From SVTX01 sp964629615 (lineage in GTDB: Bacteria > Bacillota > Clostridia > Oscillospirales > CAG-272): 18,933 nucleotides of DNA. Made by a program: the position numbers and the translations under genes. The stretch lies in contig CAZVUD010000031.1 of NCBI GenBank assembly GCA_964629615.1, positions 1-18,933 on the forward strand, given 5' to 3'. Shown here in pieces: positions 1-7,386 of this stretch (position 1 is its first letter; the number at the start of each line of letters is the position of its first letter). The notes below the pieces were generated by a model. The model worked only from the letters and a program-made list of their open reading frames with translations, was not told the origin of the DNA and ran no database searches.

Positions 1-1780
1 CGTAGCAGTTTACGAAGGTAACGAGCCTATCGTTATCCCCAATCCAGAAGGCGCGAGAACGACTCCTTCAGTAGTTGCATTCTCCAAGACAGGCGAAAGA
101 ATGGTAGGTCAGGTCGCAAAAAGACAGTCTATCACAAACCCCGACAGAACAGTCATCTCCATCAAGAGAGATATGGGTACAAATAAAAAGGTAAGCATCG
201 ACGGTAAGTCATACACACCTCAGGAGATCTCCGATATGATCCTTCAGAAGCTCAAGGCTGATGCAGAGGCATATCTCGGATCTACAGTAACAGAGGCAGT
301 TATCACAGTTCCCGCATACTTCACAGATGCTCAGAGACAGGCAACCAAGGACGCAGGTAAGATTGCAGGACTTGATGTAAAGAGAATCATCAACGAGCCT
401 ACCGCTGCAGCTCTTGCATACGGTATGGACAAGGAAAATGATCAGAAGATCATGGTATTTGACCTTGGCGGTGGTACATTCGATGTATCCTTGCTTGAGA
501 TCTCTGACGGTGTATTTGAGGTATTGGCTACTGCAGGTAACAACAAGCTCGGCGGTGACGACTTCGATGCAAGGATCATAGATTGGATGGTAGAAAAGTT
601 CAAGAAGGAAAACGGCGTTGACCTTAAGAACGACAAGATGGTAATGCAAAGACTTAAGGATGCAGCTGAAAAGGCAAAGATCGAGCTTTCAGGTATGACA
701 TCCTCCAACATCAACCTTCCTTTCATTACTGCTACTGCAAACGGTCCTCTCCACTTTGAAGCAACTCTCACAAGAGCTGAATTCGACAGAATAACATCCG
801 ACCTTGTTGAGGCAACTATGGGCCCGACAAAGCAGGTACTCCATGACTCCGGACTTTCTGTAAACGAGATCGATAAGATACTCCTCGTAGGCGGTTCCAC
901 AAGAATTCCTGCAGTTCAGGAAGCAGTTAAGAAGTTCCTCGGCAAAGAGCCCTTCAAGGGAATCAACCCCGATGAATGCGTTGCTATAGGCGCAGCTATC
1001 CAGGGCGGCGTTCTTGGCGGCGATGTAAAGGACCTCCTTCTCCTTGACGTAACACCTCTTTCTCTCGGTATCGAGACCATGGGCGGTGTATTCAACAGAA
1101 TAATCGACAGAAACACGACCATCCCTGTAAAGAAGAGCCAGATATATTCCACAGCCGCTGACGGACAGACATCCGTTGAGATACATGTTCTTCAGGGTGA
1201 AAGAGAAATGGCTGCGTATAACACCACTCTCGGACGCTTCATTCTTGACGGTATCGCTCCCGCTCCCAGAGGAATTCCTCAGATCGAGGTAACATTTGAT
1301 ATCGACGCAAACGGTATAGTTAATGTTACAGCATGCGATAAGGGCACAGGCAAGGAACAGCACATCACTATCACATCCTCCACAAACATGTCACAGGATG
1401 ATATAGATAAGGCTATAAAGGACGCCGAAAAGTTTGCTGAAGAGGATAAGAAGCAGAAGGAAGCTGTTGATATCAGAAATAAGGCAGACAGCATGATATT
1501 CCAGTGCGAAAAGGCTCTCGGCGAGCTTGGTGACAAGGTAGACGCCGCTGATAAGACAGACGTCGAAAACGCAATTTCCGCACTGAAGGAAACTCTCAAG
1601 GGCAATGATACAGAAGCTATCAAGGCAGATACAGAAGCTCTTGAAAAGGAATTCTACAAGATATCCGAGAAGATCTATTCTCAGTATCAGGCACAGAACG
1701 GTCAGGGAAATGACGGCGGCGCACAGGGTGGCGACGGTCAGTTCTACGATGCGAACTACGAGGATAATTCCAATAAGTAA
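1..1780 (+). CDS. dnaK: Molecular chaperone DnaK (Hsp70), 5' end outside window
   Basis: This is the ATP-dependent Hsp70 chaperone, acting in the cytosol with DnaJ and GrpE. The frame is already open at base 2 (first residues VAVYEGNEPIVIPNPEG), so about 15 residues including the first phosphate loop are missing, and 592 residues remain. Visible landmarks are NEPTAAALAYG, the second phosphate loop GGGTFDVSLLE, the nucleotide motif LLVGGSTRIP, the interdomain linker LLLLDVTPLSLG, a beta-sandwich substrate domain, a charged helical lid, and a Gly/Gln-rich tail ending FYDANYEDNSNK. The residues that dock J-domains in E. coli DnaK (Arg167, Asn170 and Thr173 in RIINEPT, and the linker Asp) are conserved. 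dnaJ follows in the same direction after 127 nt that contain two hairpins. Any hrcA, grpE or CIRCE operator would lie upstream and cannot be seen. The family call is certain; only the truncation at the window edge is unusual. Confidence 0.98.
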   Translation, partial: VAVYEGNEPIVIPNPEGARTTPSVVAFSKTGERMVGQVAKRQSITNPDRTVISIKRDMGTNKKVSIDGKSYTPQEISDMILQKLKADAEAYLGSTVTEAVITVPAYFTDAQRQATKDAGKIAGLDVKRIINEPTAAALAYGMDKENDQKIMVFDLGGGTFDVSLLEISDGVFEVLATAGNNKLGGDDFDARIIDWMVEKFKKENGVDLKNDKMVMQRLKDAAEKAKIELSGMTSSNINLPFITATANGPLHFEATLTRAEFDRITSDLVEATMGPTKQVLHDSGLSVNEIDKILLVGGSTRIPAVQEAVKKFLGKEPFKGINPDECVAIGAAIQGGVLGGDVKDLLLLDVTPLSLGIETMGGVFNRIIDRNTTIPVKKSQIYSTAADGQTSVEIHVLQGEREMAAYNTTLGRFILDGIAPAPRGIPQIEVTFDIDANGIVNVTACDKGTGKEQHITITSSTNMSQDDIDKAIKDAEKFAEEDKKQKEAVDIRNKADSMIFQCEKALGELGDKVDAADKTDVENAISALKETLKGNDTEAIKADTEALEKEFYKISEKIYSQYQAQNGQGNDGGAQGGDGQFYDANYEDNSNK

Positions 1781-1792
1781 TTTAAGACAACG

Positions 1793-1822
1793 GTGGGAAA
1801 GGTGTTTATACGCCTTTCCCAC
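1793..1822 (+). other. Hairpin in the dnaK-dnaJ spacer
   Basis: The arms 1793-1804 (GTGGGAAAGGTG) and 1811-1822 (CGCCTTTCCCAC) pair over 12 positions with one T-G wobble and a six-base loop (TTTATA). No T-tract follows, so it is not a classical intrinsic terminator. It starts 12 nt after the dnaK stop. It could protect the dnaK 3' end, mark an RNA processing site or lower dnaJ expression relative to dnaK. The structure is seen; the role is inferred. Confidence 0.75.
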
Positions 1823-1844
1823 AAAGCAGGTTATACGAGAGCCT

Positions 1845-1879
1845 CATGCAAGGAATATGAATGTAAATCACCTTGCATG
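1845..1879 (+). other. Second hairpin in the dnaK-dnaJ spacer
   Basis: CATGCAAGG (1845-1853) and CCTTGCATG (1871-1879) form a perfect 9-bp inverted repeat around a 17-base loop. The right arm ends 28 nt before the dnaJ start. There is no T-tract. With the stronger hairpin at 1793-1822 it makes a tandem pair that fills most of the spacer. The function is unknown. Confidence 0.6.
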
Positions 1880-1907
1880 TAATTCAAGCGAAAGGCTGGA
1901 AAAATAA

Positions 1908-3032
1908 ATGGCAGAAAAACGCGACTATTATGAGGTGCTCGGTGTAGACAAGAGCGCCAGCGATACAGATATAAAAAAGGCTTACCGTACCTTAGCCAAA
2001 AAATATCATACAGATAAGAAACCGGGCGACAAGGAAGCGGAAGCAAAATTCAAGGAAGCAAACGAGGCGTATGAGGTATTGTCCGATGCCTCAAAGCGTC
2101 AGAAATACGATCAATATGGTCACGCGGCATTTGATCCCTCTCAGGGCGCAGGCGGCGGATACGGCGGCTTTGGCGGATTTGACGTAGATCTCGGCGACAT
2201 ATTCGGAAGCTTCTTCGGAGGCGGATTCGGCGGCAGAGGATCACAGAGAAACGGACCGACAAAGGGAGAAGATATCGAGGTCAATGTCACGATATCCTTT
2301 GAAGAGGCTGTATTCGGATGTAAAAAAGAGATATCCTTCTCTCGCATGAAGAAATGCTCATCATGTAACGGTACTGGAGCGGCAAGCGGAAGCGCAGAAA
2401 AATGCCCGACATGTAACGGTACGGGACAGCGCAGAGTCATGCAAAATCTCGGCGGAATGCAGTTTCAATCCACCACTACATGTGATAAGTGCCGCGGAAC
2501 GGGCAGATTTATAAAGGATCCGTGCCAGAAGTGCCGTTCTACAGGACTTGAAAAGGAAAATAAGAAGCTTACCGTAGATATTCCCGCAGGTATAGATCAC
2601 GGCAAGGGACTTGTTATCAGAGGAGCGGGCAATGATGGCAGAAACGGCGGCCCTGCAGGTGATGTTTACGTTATGGTAAGCGTTCGCAAGAGCTCCACCT
2701 TCCAGCGCGACGGATATAACATATACTGTGAGATACCGATAACCATATCCGAGGCAACTCTCGGAGCTGAGATACAGGTTCCTACCCTTGAGGGCATGGA
2801 GAACTACACCATACCCGAGGGCACACAGACAGGCGCAACATTTACATTAAGACAAAAGGGCGTTCCTGTGATCAACTCTTCTCGCAGAGGCGATCTTATA
2901 TTCAAGGTCAATGTTGAGATCCCGCGCGGACTTACACAAAAGCAAAAGGATCTTTTGCGTGCATTTGCCGATGAATGCGGCGAAAGCAATTACTCCAAGA
3001 AGAGCGGATTTTTTAAGAGAAACAAGAAATAA
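1908..3032 (+). CDS. dnaJ: Co-chaperone DnaJ (Hsp40, type I) with an HTD motif in place of HPD
   Basis: This is a 374-residue type I J-protein that delivers substrates to DnaK and stimulates its ATPase. The order is J-domain (1-70), Gly/Phe-rich linker (about 75-115), a zinc region with four CxxC pairs at Cys150/153, 166/169, 192/195 and 206/209, then the C-terminal substrate-binding domains (about 220-345). The length is normal for the family. Two deviations stand out. The J-domain signature HPD reads HTD at residues 34-36, with codons CAT ACA GAT and the Thr codon at 2010-2012. The fourth zinc repeat is CQKCRSTG rather than CxxCxGxG. The start is set by homology (MAEKRDYYEVLGV) and has only a weak upstream AAAGG/GGA signal. 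It lies in the dnaK-dnaJ-prmA operon, with prmA 23 nt downstream. The identity is secure; whether the substitution weakens DnaK stimulation is unknown. Confidence 0.97.
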   Translation: MAEKRDYYEVLGVDKSASDTDIKKAYRTLAKKYHTDKKPGDKEAEAKFKEANEAYEVLSDASKRQKYDQYGHAAFDPSQGAGGGYGGFGGFDVDLGDIFGSFFGGGFGGRGSQRNGPTKGEDIEVNVTISFEEAVFGCKKEISFSRMKKCSSCNGTGAASGSAEKCPTCNGTGQRRVMQNLGGMQFQSTTTCDKCRGTGRFIKDPCQKCRSTGLEKENKKLTVDIPAGIDHGKGLVIRGAGNDGRNGGPAGDVYVMVSVRKSSTFQRDGYNIYCEIPITISEATLGAEIQVPTLEGMENYTIPEGTQTGATFTLRQKGVPVINSSRRGDLIFKVNVEIPRGLTQKQKDLLRAFADECGESNYSKKSGFFKRNKK

Positions 3033-3055
3033 ACATTTGAAAGTGAGCTACCACG

Positions 3056-4015
3056 ATGATAGATAACGACTACCTGTGCGGTGATTTCGGTTCTGTTTCA
3101 GATTGGACACAGATCAAGGTAACTGTTGATACCGAGCGCCTTGATGAGCTTGTTGCGGTAATGAGCATGATAAACAACAACCTGCTCATTGACGATCTGA
3201 GTGACATCGATCTCAAGACCTGCTATGGCGATCTCATAGATGAAAGCATTCTTAATGCCGATAAATCCCACGCATCAGTTTCATTTTTCGTACCCTGCGA
3301 CAGAAGCTATGCCGACGATCTCGCATTTCTCCGCGAACGGCTCTGCGCAAATGGTCTTGATGACGCAAAAATAGAGATAACCGGTCATAAAGAAGAGGAC
3401 TGGGCAAACTCATGGAAGGCATACTACAAGCCTATCAAGATAGGAAATATAGTTATAGTGCCTGCATGGGAGAAGTATAATGCAGGGGATGACGAGATCA
3501 TCGTTAAAATGGATCCCGGAATGGCATTTGGCACAGGCACTCACGAAACCACAAAGCTGATCATCGGACTTCTTCAAAAATACGTGCATAAGGGAGATTC
3601 TGTTATGGACGTCGGAACAGGCAGCGGCATACTTGCGATATGCTCAGCAAAGCTTGGAGCTGCTATGTGCCGTGCGTATGATATCGACCCCATGTCCGTC
3701 CGTGTTGCAAATGAAAACATAAAGGACAGCGGACTTGATGATATCGTAACATGCAAGCAGTCGGATCTTTTGCGACAAGCAGAGAATACAGAGGGCGGAT
3801 ATGATGTCATCTGTGCTAATATAGTTGCAGACATAATCATAAGAATGACCCCCGATGTTTCAAGATTTATGAATAACAAGACGGTGCTCTTGGCTTCAGG
3901 CATAATATCAGAGCGCCGCGACGATGTTATAAGCTGCTTTGAGCAACACGGTCTTAAGATAATTGAGGTAGCCGAGGATAACGGTTGGTGTGCCTTGGCG
4001 GTATCACTTAAGTAA
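3056..4015 (+). CDS. prmA: Ribosomal protein L11 methyltransferase PrmA
   Basis: PrmA is a SAM-dependent methyltransferase that modifies lysines and the N-terminus of ribosomal protein L11. The 319 residues hold an N-terminal substrate-recognition domain (about 1-110) and a Rossmann methyltransferase domain. Visible signatures are DPGMAFGTGTHETT at 153-166, the SAM-binding glycine loop DVGTGSGI at 185-192, acidic residues near 209-211 (DID) and the NIVADI motif at 255-260, the counterpart of the family NxLA-type motif. Length and order are typical. It starts 23 nt after dnaJ with a weak AAAGTGAG ribosome binding site and is probably co-transcribed with it. This dnaJ-prmA neighbourhood is common in Firmicutes. 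rsmE, which often follows prmA directly, is instead found alone about 13 kb downstream here. A structured non-coding segment and a terminator follow the gene. Confidence 0.95.
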   Translation: MIDNDYLCGDFGSVSDWTQIKVTVDTERLDELVAVMSMINNNLLIDDLSDIDLKTCYGDLIDESILNADKSHASVSFFVPCDRSYADDLAFLRERLCANGLDDAKIEITGHKEEDWANSWKAYYKPIKIGNIVIVPAWEKYNAGDDEIIVKMDPGMAFGTGTHETTKLIIGLLQKYVHKGDSVMDVGTGSGILAICSAKLGAAMCRAYDIDPMSVRVANENIKDSGLDDIVTCKQSDLLRQAENTEGGYDVICANIVADIIIRMTPDVSRFMNNKTVLLASGIISERRDDVISCFEQHGLKIIEVAEDNGWCALAVSLK

Positions 4016-4047
4016 TATCTGTATTCCGAGCTGAAATAAATAAGATA

Positions 4048-4126
4048 TTATAAGTCAGGCGTGATACTCTTAAACGAGTATCACGCGAAGCTTTATTCGC
4101 CTACGGCGAGTTATCGATACTTATAA
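4048..4126 (+). other. Structured non-coding element, three-way-junction outline
   Basis: TTATAAGT (4048-4055) and ACTTATAA (4119-4126) are perfect 8-nt inverted repeats bounding 79 nt. Inside are a perfect 11-bp hairpin (4059-4069 with 4076-4086, loop TTAAAC) and a second hairpin (TCGCC 4097-4101, loop TAC, GGCGA 4105-4109) that can extend by a wobble pair and an A-T pair. Together the three stems outline a closed three-way junction. It is not a tRNA, because it lacks a T-loop and the tRNA arm geometry. It could be a 3'UTR structure of the prmA transcript, a small RNA ending at the 4146-4181 terminator, or a dispersed palindromic repeat. The structure is read from the sequence; the function is unknown. 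Confidence 0.5.
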
Positions 4127-4145
4127 CCTTTTCCTATTTTTTAAT

Positions 4146-4181
4146 AAAGATATCACGACTATTCTTGTGATATCTTTTTTT
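4146..4181 (+). terminator. Intrinsic terminator of the dnaK-dnaJ-prmA operon
   Basis: AAAGATATCAC (4146-4156) pairs perfectly with GTGATATCTTT (4167-4177) over 11 bp around a 10-base loop, and the T-run continues to 4181. The stem is AT-rich but has the full terminator architecture. Confidence 0.85.
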
Positions 4182-4227
4182 GATTTTATAATGCGGCTTT
4201 GAATTTTTGATTATGCCTGTAAAAGTA

Positions 4228-4256
4228 TTGACAATCAAAGGATATGATGATATAAT
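4228..4256 (+). promoter_or_regulatory. Sigma-A promoter with extended -10 for the galE-galM operon
   Basis: A perfect -35 TTGACA (4228-4233), a 17-bp spacer and a perfect -10 TATAAT (4251-4256) are present, with a TGn extension at 4248-4250. Transcription should start near 4263, giving a leader of about 60 nt that ends in a GGGAG ribosome binding site at 4311-4315. Confidence 0.88.
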
Positions 4257-4322
4257 AACACTGAAGAATAAGGATGCATATAACACTTATTACAAGATAT
4301 TACAACACACGGGAGATACATC

Positions 4323-5240
4323 ATGACACTTGCCATACTCGCCGCGGGAATGGGCTCTCGCTACGGCGGACTTAAGCAGCTTGACAAATTCACAGACAGC
4401 GGAGAATTTATCATAGATTTTTCAATATTCGATGCCATAAAAGCAGGATTTGACAGAGTCGTATTCATTATAAAAAGAGAAAATCTTGATCTGTTCAAAG
4501 AAACTGTCGGAAAAAGAGTTGAGAAATATATCAAGGTAGAATATGCATTTCAGGATATAAACGATGTTCCGAGTTGGTATGAAGTGCCAAACGGCAGGAC
4601 AAAGCCGTGGGGAACAGCGCATGCGATTCTCAGTGCAAGGGATATCATAGACGATAATTTTGCGGTAATAAATGCCGATGACTTCTACGGCAGAGATTGC
4701 TATATAAAAGCGGCATCCCATATTAAATACGCAAAGAAGGGTGAATGCTGTATGGTAGGATATCTTCTGCGCAACACCCTCACCAAAAACGGAACTGTTT
4801 CGCGCGGAATATGCCGATCCGACGAAAGCGGAATGCTCGCTTCGGTCACAGAACGTACTGCTATCCGTGAATGCGAAAACGACGCTGAATACCTCGATGA
4901 AAACGGAAATTGGACATTTCTTTCAGGCGACTCACTCACATCCATGAACTGCTGGGGATTGACACCTGACATGTTTGTGCTGATAGAAGAAAAATTCCAT
5001 GAGTTTTTAAAGGCTCCCATGGCAGACCCTATGAAAAGCGAATGCTATCTGCCCATGGTGCTTGACAGCATAATAAAAGACGGAGACTGCACCGTAAAGC
5101 TGTATGACACCACAGCAAATTGGTACGGTGTGACCTATATTGATGATAAGGAATATGTAAGAACATCCATAAGAGCCCTTATGGATAATGTTACTTACCC
5201 CAAAAACAGTCTTTGGGAAGGCATGCAGAATAATATTTAA
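4323..5240 (+). CDS. Nucleotidyltransferase-family protein (sugar-1-phosphate nucleotidyltransferase-like)
   Basis: This 305-residue protein has the fold signature of sugar nucleotidyltransferases, which join a sugar-1-phosphate to an NTP to give an NDP-sugar. The N-terminal nucleotide-binding loop is AAGMGSRYGGLKQL (7-20), a variant of GxGxR...PK. The metal- and sugar-binding region is NADDFYG at 117-123, and WGTAHA at 96-101 resembles the base-contacting segment. The start has a good GGGAG site 7 nt upstream. It is the first gene of an operon with galE (20-nt gap) and galM, so I infer a role in UDP-hexose metabolism, perhaps supplying UDP-glucose or UDP-galactose from the sugar phosphate. 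No galT or galK is nearby. The sugar and nucleotide specificity cannot be read from the sequence; it is not a canonical GalU by length or motif. It is probably cytosolic. Confidence 0.85.
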   Translation: MTLAILAAGMGSRYGGLKQLDKFTDSGEFIIDFSIFDAIKAGFDRVVFIIKRENLDLFKETVGKRVEKYIKVEYAFQDINDVPSWYEVPNGRTKPWGTAHAILSARDIIDDNFAVINADDFYGRDCYIKAASHIKYAKKGECCMVGYLLRNTLTKNGTVSRGICRSDESGMLASVTERTAIRECENDAEYLDENGNWTFLSGDSLTSMNCWGLTPDMFVLIEEKFHEFLKAPMADPMKSECYLPMVLDSIIKDGDCTVKLYDTTANWYGVTYIDDKEYVRTSIRALMDNVTYPKNSLWEGMQNNI

Positions 5241-5260
5241 TTATACGGAGGAGATATAAA

Positions 5261-6280
5261 ATGTCAGTTCTTATTACAGGCGGAGCAGGATTTATCGGAT
5301 CGCATACCGCAGTGGAATTTCTGAATGCAGGCTACGACATTGTTATCGTAGATAACTTTTCCAACAGCAAGCCCGTTGTGTTGGAGCGTATAAAGCAGAT
5401 CACGGGAAAAGAATTTAAATTCTATAAAGCAGACATTCTTGACAGATGCGCACTTGAAAAAATATTTGATGAAAACCCCGATATCGACAGCTGTATACAT
5501 TTTGCAGGATATAAGGCGGTAGGCGAATCGGTCAGATGCCCCCTCAAATACTATTATAACAACATCACGGGAACAGTAACGCTTTGCGATGTTATGCAGA
5601 AGTATAATGTCAAGACCATGGTCTTTTCTTCCTCGGCAACCGTATACGGCGAGCCTGAGAGAGTACCCATGAAAGAGAGCGACCATGTTGGAAATGCAAC
5701 TAATCCTTACGGTGAAACAAAGGTCATGATAGAGCGCATACTTGCCGACCTGTACACAGCCGATAATGAATGGAATATATCCATACTCAGATATTTCAAT
5801 CCCATCGGCGCACACAGCTCGGGACTTATAGGTGAAGATCCTGCCGACATTCCCAACAACCTCGTACCGTATATATCTCAGGTGGCAAGCGGAAAGCGCA
5901 CTCACCTCAATGTATTCGGAAATGATTACGATACGCATGACGGCACAGGCGTGCGCGACTACATCCATGTAGTGGATCTTTCACGTGCACATTTAAAGGC
6001 ACTTGAATCCATCGTAAAAAGACACGGAATAGACTATTTCAATGTCGGCACGGGCAAGGGATATTCGGTCCTTGACATAGTTAAAGCATATGAAAAGGCT
6101 TCAGGCGTTGAAATACCGTATAAGATAGTAGAGAGAAGAGCGGGGGATATCGCAGTTTCATATGCAGATCCCGCGAAGGCACAAGAGATACTTGGCTGGA
6201 GTGCTGAATACGATCTGAATGACATGTGCCGCGATTCATATAATTTCATAAAAAAGAACCCCGAGGGATATGGAGAATGA
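5261..6280 (+). CDS. galE: UDP-glucose 4-epimerase GalE
   Basis: GalE is an NAD-dependent enzyme interconverting UDP-glucose and UDP-galactose in the cytosol. The 339 residues are a classic extended short-chain dehydrogenase. The NAD-binding loop is GGAGFIGSH (7-15), the catalytic Ser/Thr segment is SSSATVYG (123-130) and the catalytic pair is Tyr150/Lys154 in NPYGETK. The downstream GVRDYIHVVDL motif (230-240) binds the UDP-sugar. Length and order are typical. The start is preceded by a strong GGAGGAG site, and the gene overlaps galM by four bases (ATGA), which implies translational coupling. It sits in a three-gene operon with a nucleotidyltransferase-like gene upstream. The function is confident; activity on N-acetylated sugars is possible and not decided here. 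Confidence 0.97.
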   Translation: MSVLITGGAGFIGSHTAVEFLNAGYDIVIVDNFSNSKPVVLERIKQITGKEFKFYKADILDRCALEKIFDENPDIDSCIHFAGYKAVGESVRCPLKYYYNNITGTVTLCDVMQKYNVKTMVFSSSATVYGEPERVPMKESDHVGNATNPYGETKVMIERILADLYTADNEWNISILRYFNPIGAHSSGLIGEDPADIPNNLVPYISQVASGKRTHLNVFGNDYDTHDGTGVRDYIHVVDLSRAHLKALESIVKRHGIDYFNVGTGKGYSVLDIVKAYEKASGVEIPYKIVERRAGDIAVSYADPAKAQEILGWSAEYDLNDMCRDSYNFIKKNPEGYGE

Positions 6281-7338
6281 ATATCGCAAAAAATAAATTC
6301 GGAATTACAAGAGAAGGCGAGTGCGTATTTAAATACACCCTCGAAAATGACCGCGGAACATCGATAACATTGTCGGAATTCGGCGCATCCATCCTGTCCT
6401 TGATCACACGTGATAAATACGGTAATCATGCCGATATCGTATGCGGTTACGATGAGCTTGACGGATATATTAGCGGTAACAGCTATCAGGGCGCCGTTGC
6501 AGGCAGAGTGGCAAACAGAATTAAAAATGCCGAATTCATGCTTGACGGCGTTAAATATACACTTTCAAAGAATGACAATGTCAACTCTCTGCACGGAGGA
6601 AATATAGGATTTTCCCACAAGGTGTGGAAGAGCGAGTGCTGTATGAATGACGACTCTGCAAGCGTTACATTCTCTTTGTTTTCTCCGGACGGCGATGAAG
6701 GATATCCGGGAAACTTAGATGTAAGTGTCACATATACGCTTGACAATAAGGATACATTGAATATACATTATACCGCGCAGACAGACAAGAAAACAGTTGT
6801 CAATCTTACAAATCACTCATACTTTGATCTTTCGGGGTACGACAACGGAAGTATACTTGATCATGAGTTGCAGATAAATGCCGACAGATTTATCCCGACC
6901 GATGAGCTTTCAATACCCACAGGCGAAATAATGAGCGTAGACGGCACACCGTTTGATTTCAGAGAGAGCAAGACTGTAGGCAGAGATATAAACGCAGATA
7001 ACATATATCTCAAGCGTGCAGGCGGATATGACCATTGTCTGGTCTTCTCGGATGATGCAGATGTACATTCTCCTAAAGTTCGCCTTTATGACAAAAAGAG
7101 CGGAAGAATCCTGACGCTCTACACCGATATGCCTGCAATTCAGCTTTATACGGGTAATTTTTTGTGCGAAGAAAAGCACAGATTCAAAGGCGGATGCATG
7201 CAAAAAAAGCAAATGGCACTTTGCCTTGAAACTCAGTTTATGCCCGACAGTCCTAACCATGATGATTTCACAGATTGCACGCTCGATCCGAGCCAAAAAT
7301 ACGATCATTTCACAACCTTGAAATTTTCGGTATCTTAA
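6277..7338 (+). CDS. galM: Aldose 1-epimerase (galactose mutarotase) GalM
   Basis: GalM interconverts alpha and beta anomers of galactose, glucose and related aldoses. The 353-residue beta-sandwich protein shows the substrate-binding Arg81 (GRVANR), His106 (LHGGNIGF), the catalytic acid His180 in NLTNHSYFDLSG, Asp251 (GGYDHC) and the catalytic base Glu318 in LCLETQFMPDSPN. All key positions of the family are present and the length is standard. The start codon overlaps the galE stop (ATGA). It is the last gene of the operon, followed 14 nt later by a strong hairpin. No signal peptide is visible, so it should be cytosolic. With galE it suggests uptake and use of galactose-containing sugars, although galK and galT are not in the window. 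Confidence 0.95.
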   Translation: MNIAKNKFGITREGECVFKYTLENDRGTSITLSEFGASILSLITRDKYGNHADIVCGYDELDGYISGNSYQGAVAGRVANRIKNAEFMLDGVKYTLSKNDNVNSLHGGNIGFSHKVWKSECCMNDDSASVTFSLFSPDGDEGYPGNLDVSVTYTLDNKDTLNIHYTAQTDKKTVVNLTNHSYFDLSGYDNGSILDHELQINADRFIPTDELSIPTGEIMSVDGTPFDFRESKTVGRDINADNIYLKRAGGYDHCLVFSDDADVHSPKVRLYDKKSGRILTLYTDMPAIQLYTGNFLCEEKHRFKGGCMQKKQMALCLETQFMPDSPNHDDFTDCTLDPSQKYDHFTTLKFSVS

Positions 7339-7352
7339 ATAAACTCACACAT

Positions 7353-7386
7353 AAAATACGCCCGAAGGCTTTCGGGCGTATTTTTT
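7353..7386 (+). terminator. Bidirectional terminator between galM and clpC
   Basis: AAAATACGCCCGAA (7353-7366) and TTCGGGCGTATTTT (7371-7384) form a perfect 14-bp stem with the 4-base loop GGCT, followed by two more Ts. Read on the minus strand the A-rich left arm becomes the T-tract, so it should also stop clpC transcription. The clpC stop codon (7387-7385) abuts the stem. Confidence 0.92.

Larger units (their letters stand above)
4016..4322 (+). other. Intergenic region between prmA and the sugar operon
   Basis: This 307-nt stretch carries no convincing gene. It holds, in order, a structured element bounded by 8-nt inverted repeats (4048-4126), an intrinsic terminator (4146-4181), a consensus promoter (4228-4256) and a 5' leader with a directly repeated octamer (TATTACAA at 4288-4295 and 4298-4305). 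Confidence 0.8.

Noticed and set aside
689..1363. Long open frame on the minus strand inside dnaK (224 codons), and similar antisense frames in other genes
   Set aside because: It has no family resemblance and no ribosome binding site, and it lies entirely opposite a highly conserved gene; it is a codon-bias shadow.
1793..1822. Intrinsic terminator of dnaK
   Set aside because: The stem is strong but is followed by AAAGCAGG, not a T-tract, and dnaJ is expected to be co-transcribed.
4048..4126. tRNA or tRNA-like gene
   Set aside because: It is of similar size and branched, but it lacks a T-loop sequence, D-arm, anticodon arm of proper size and a 7-bp acceptor stem.
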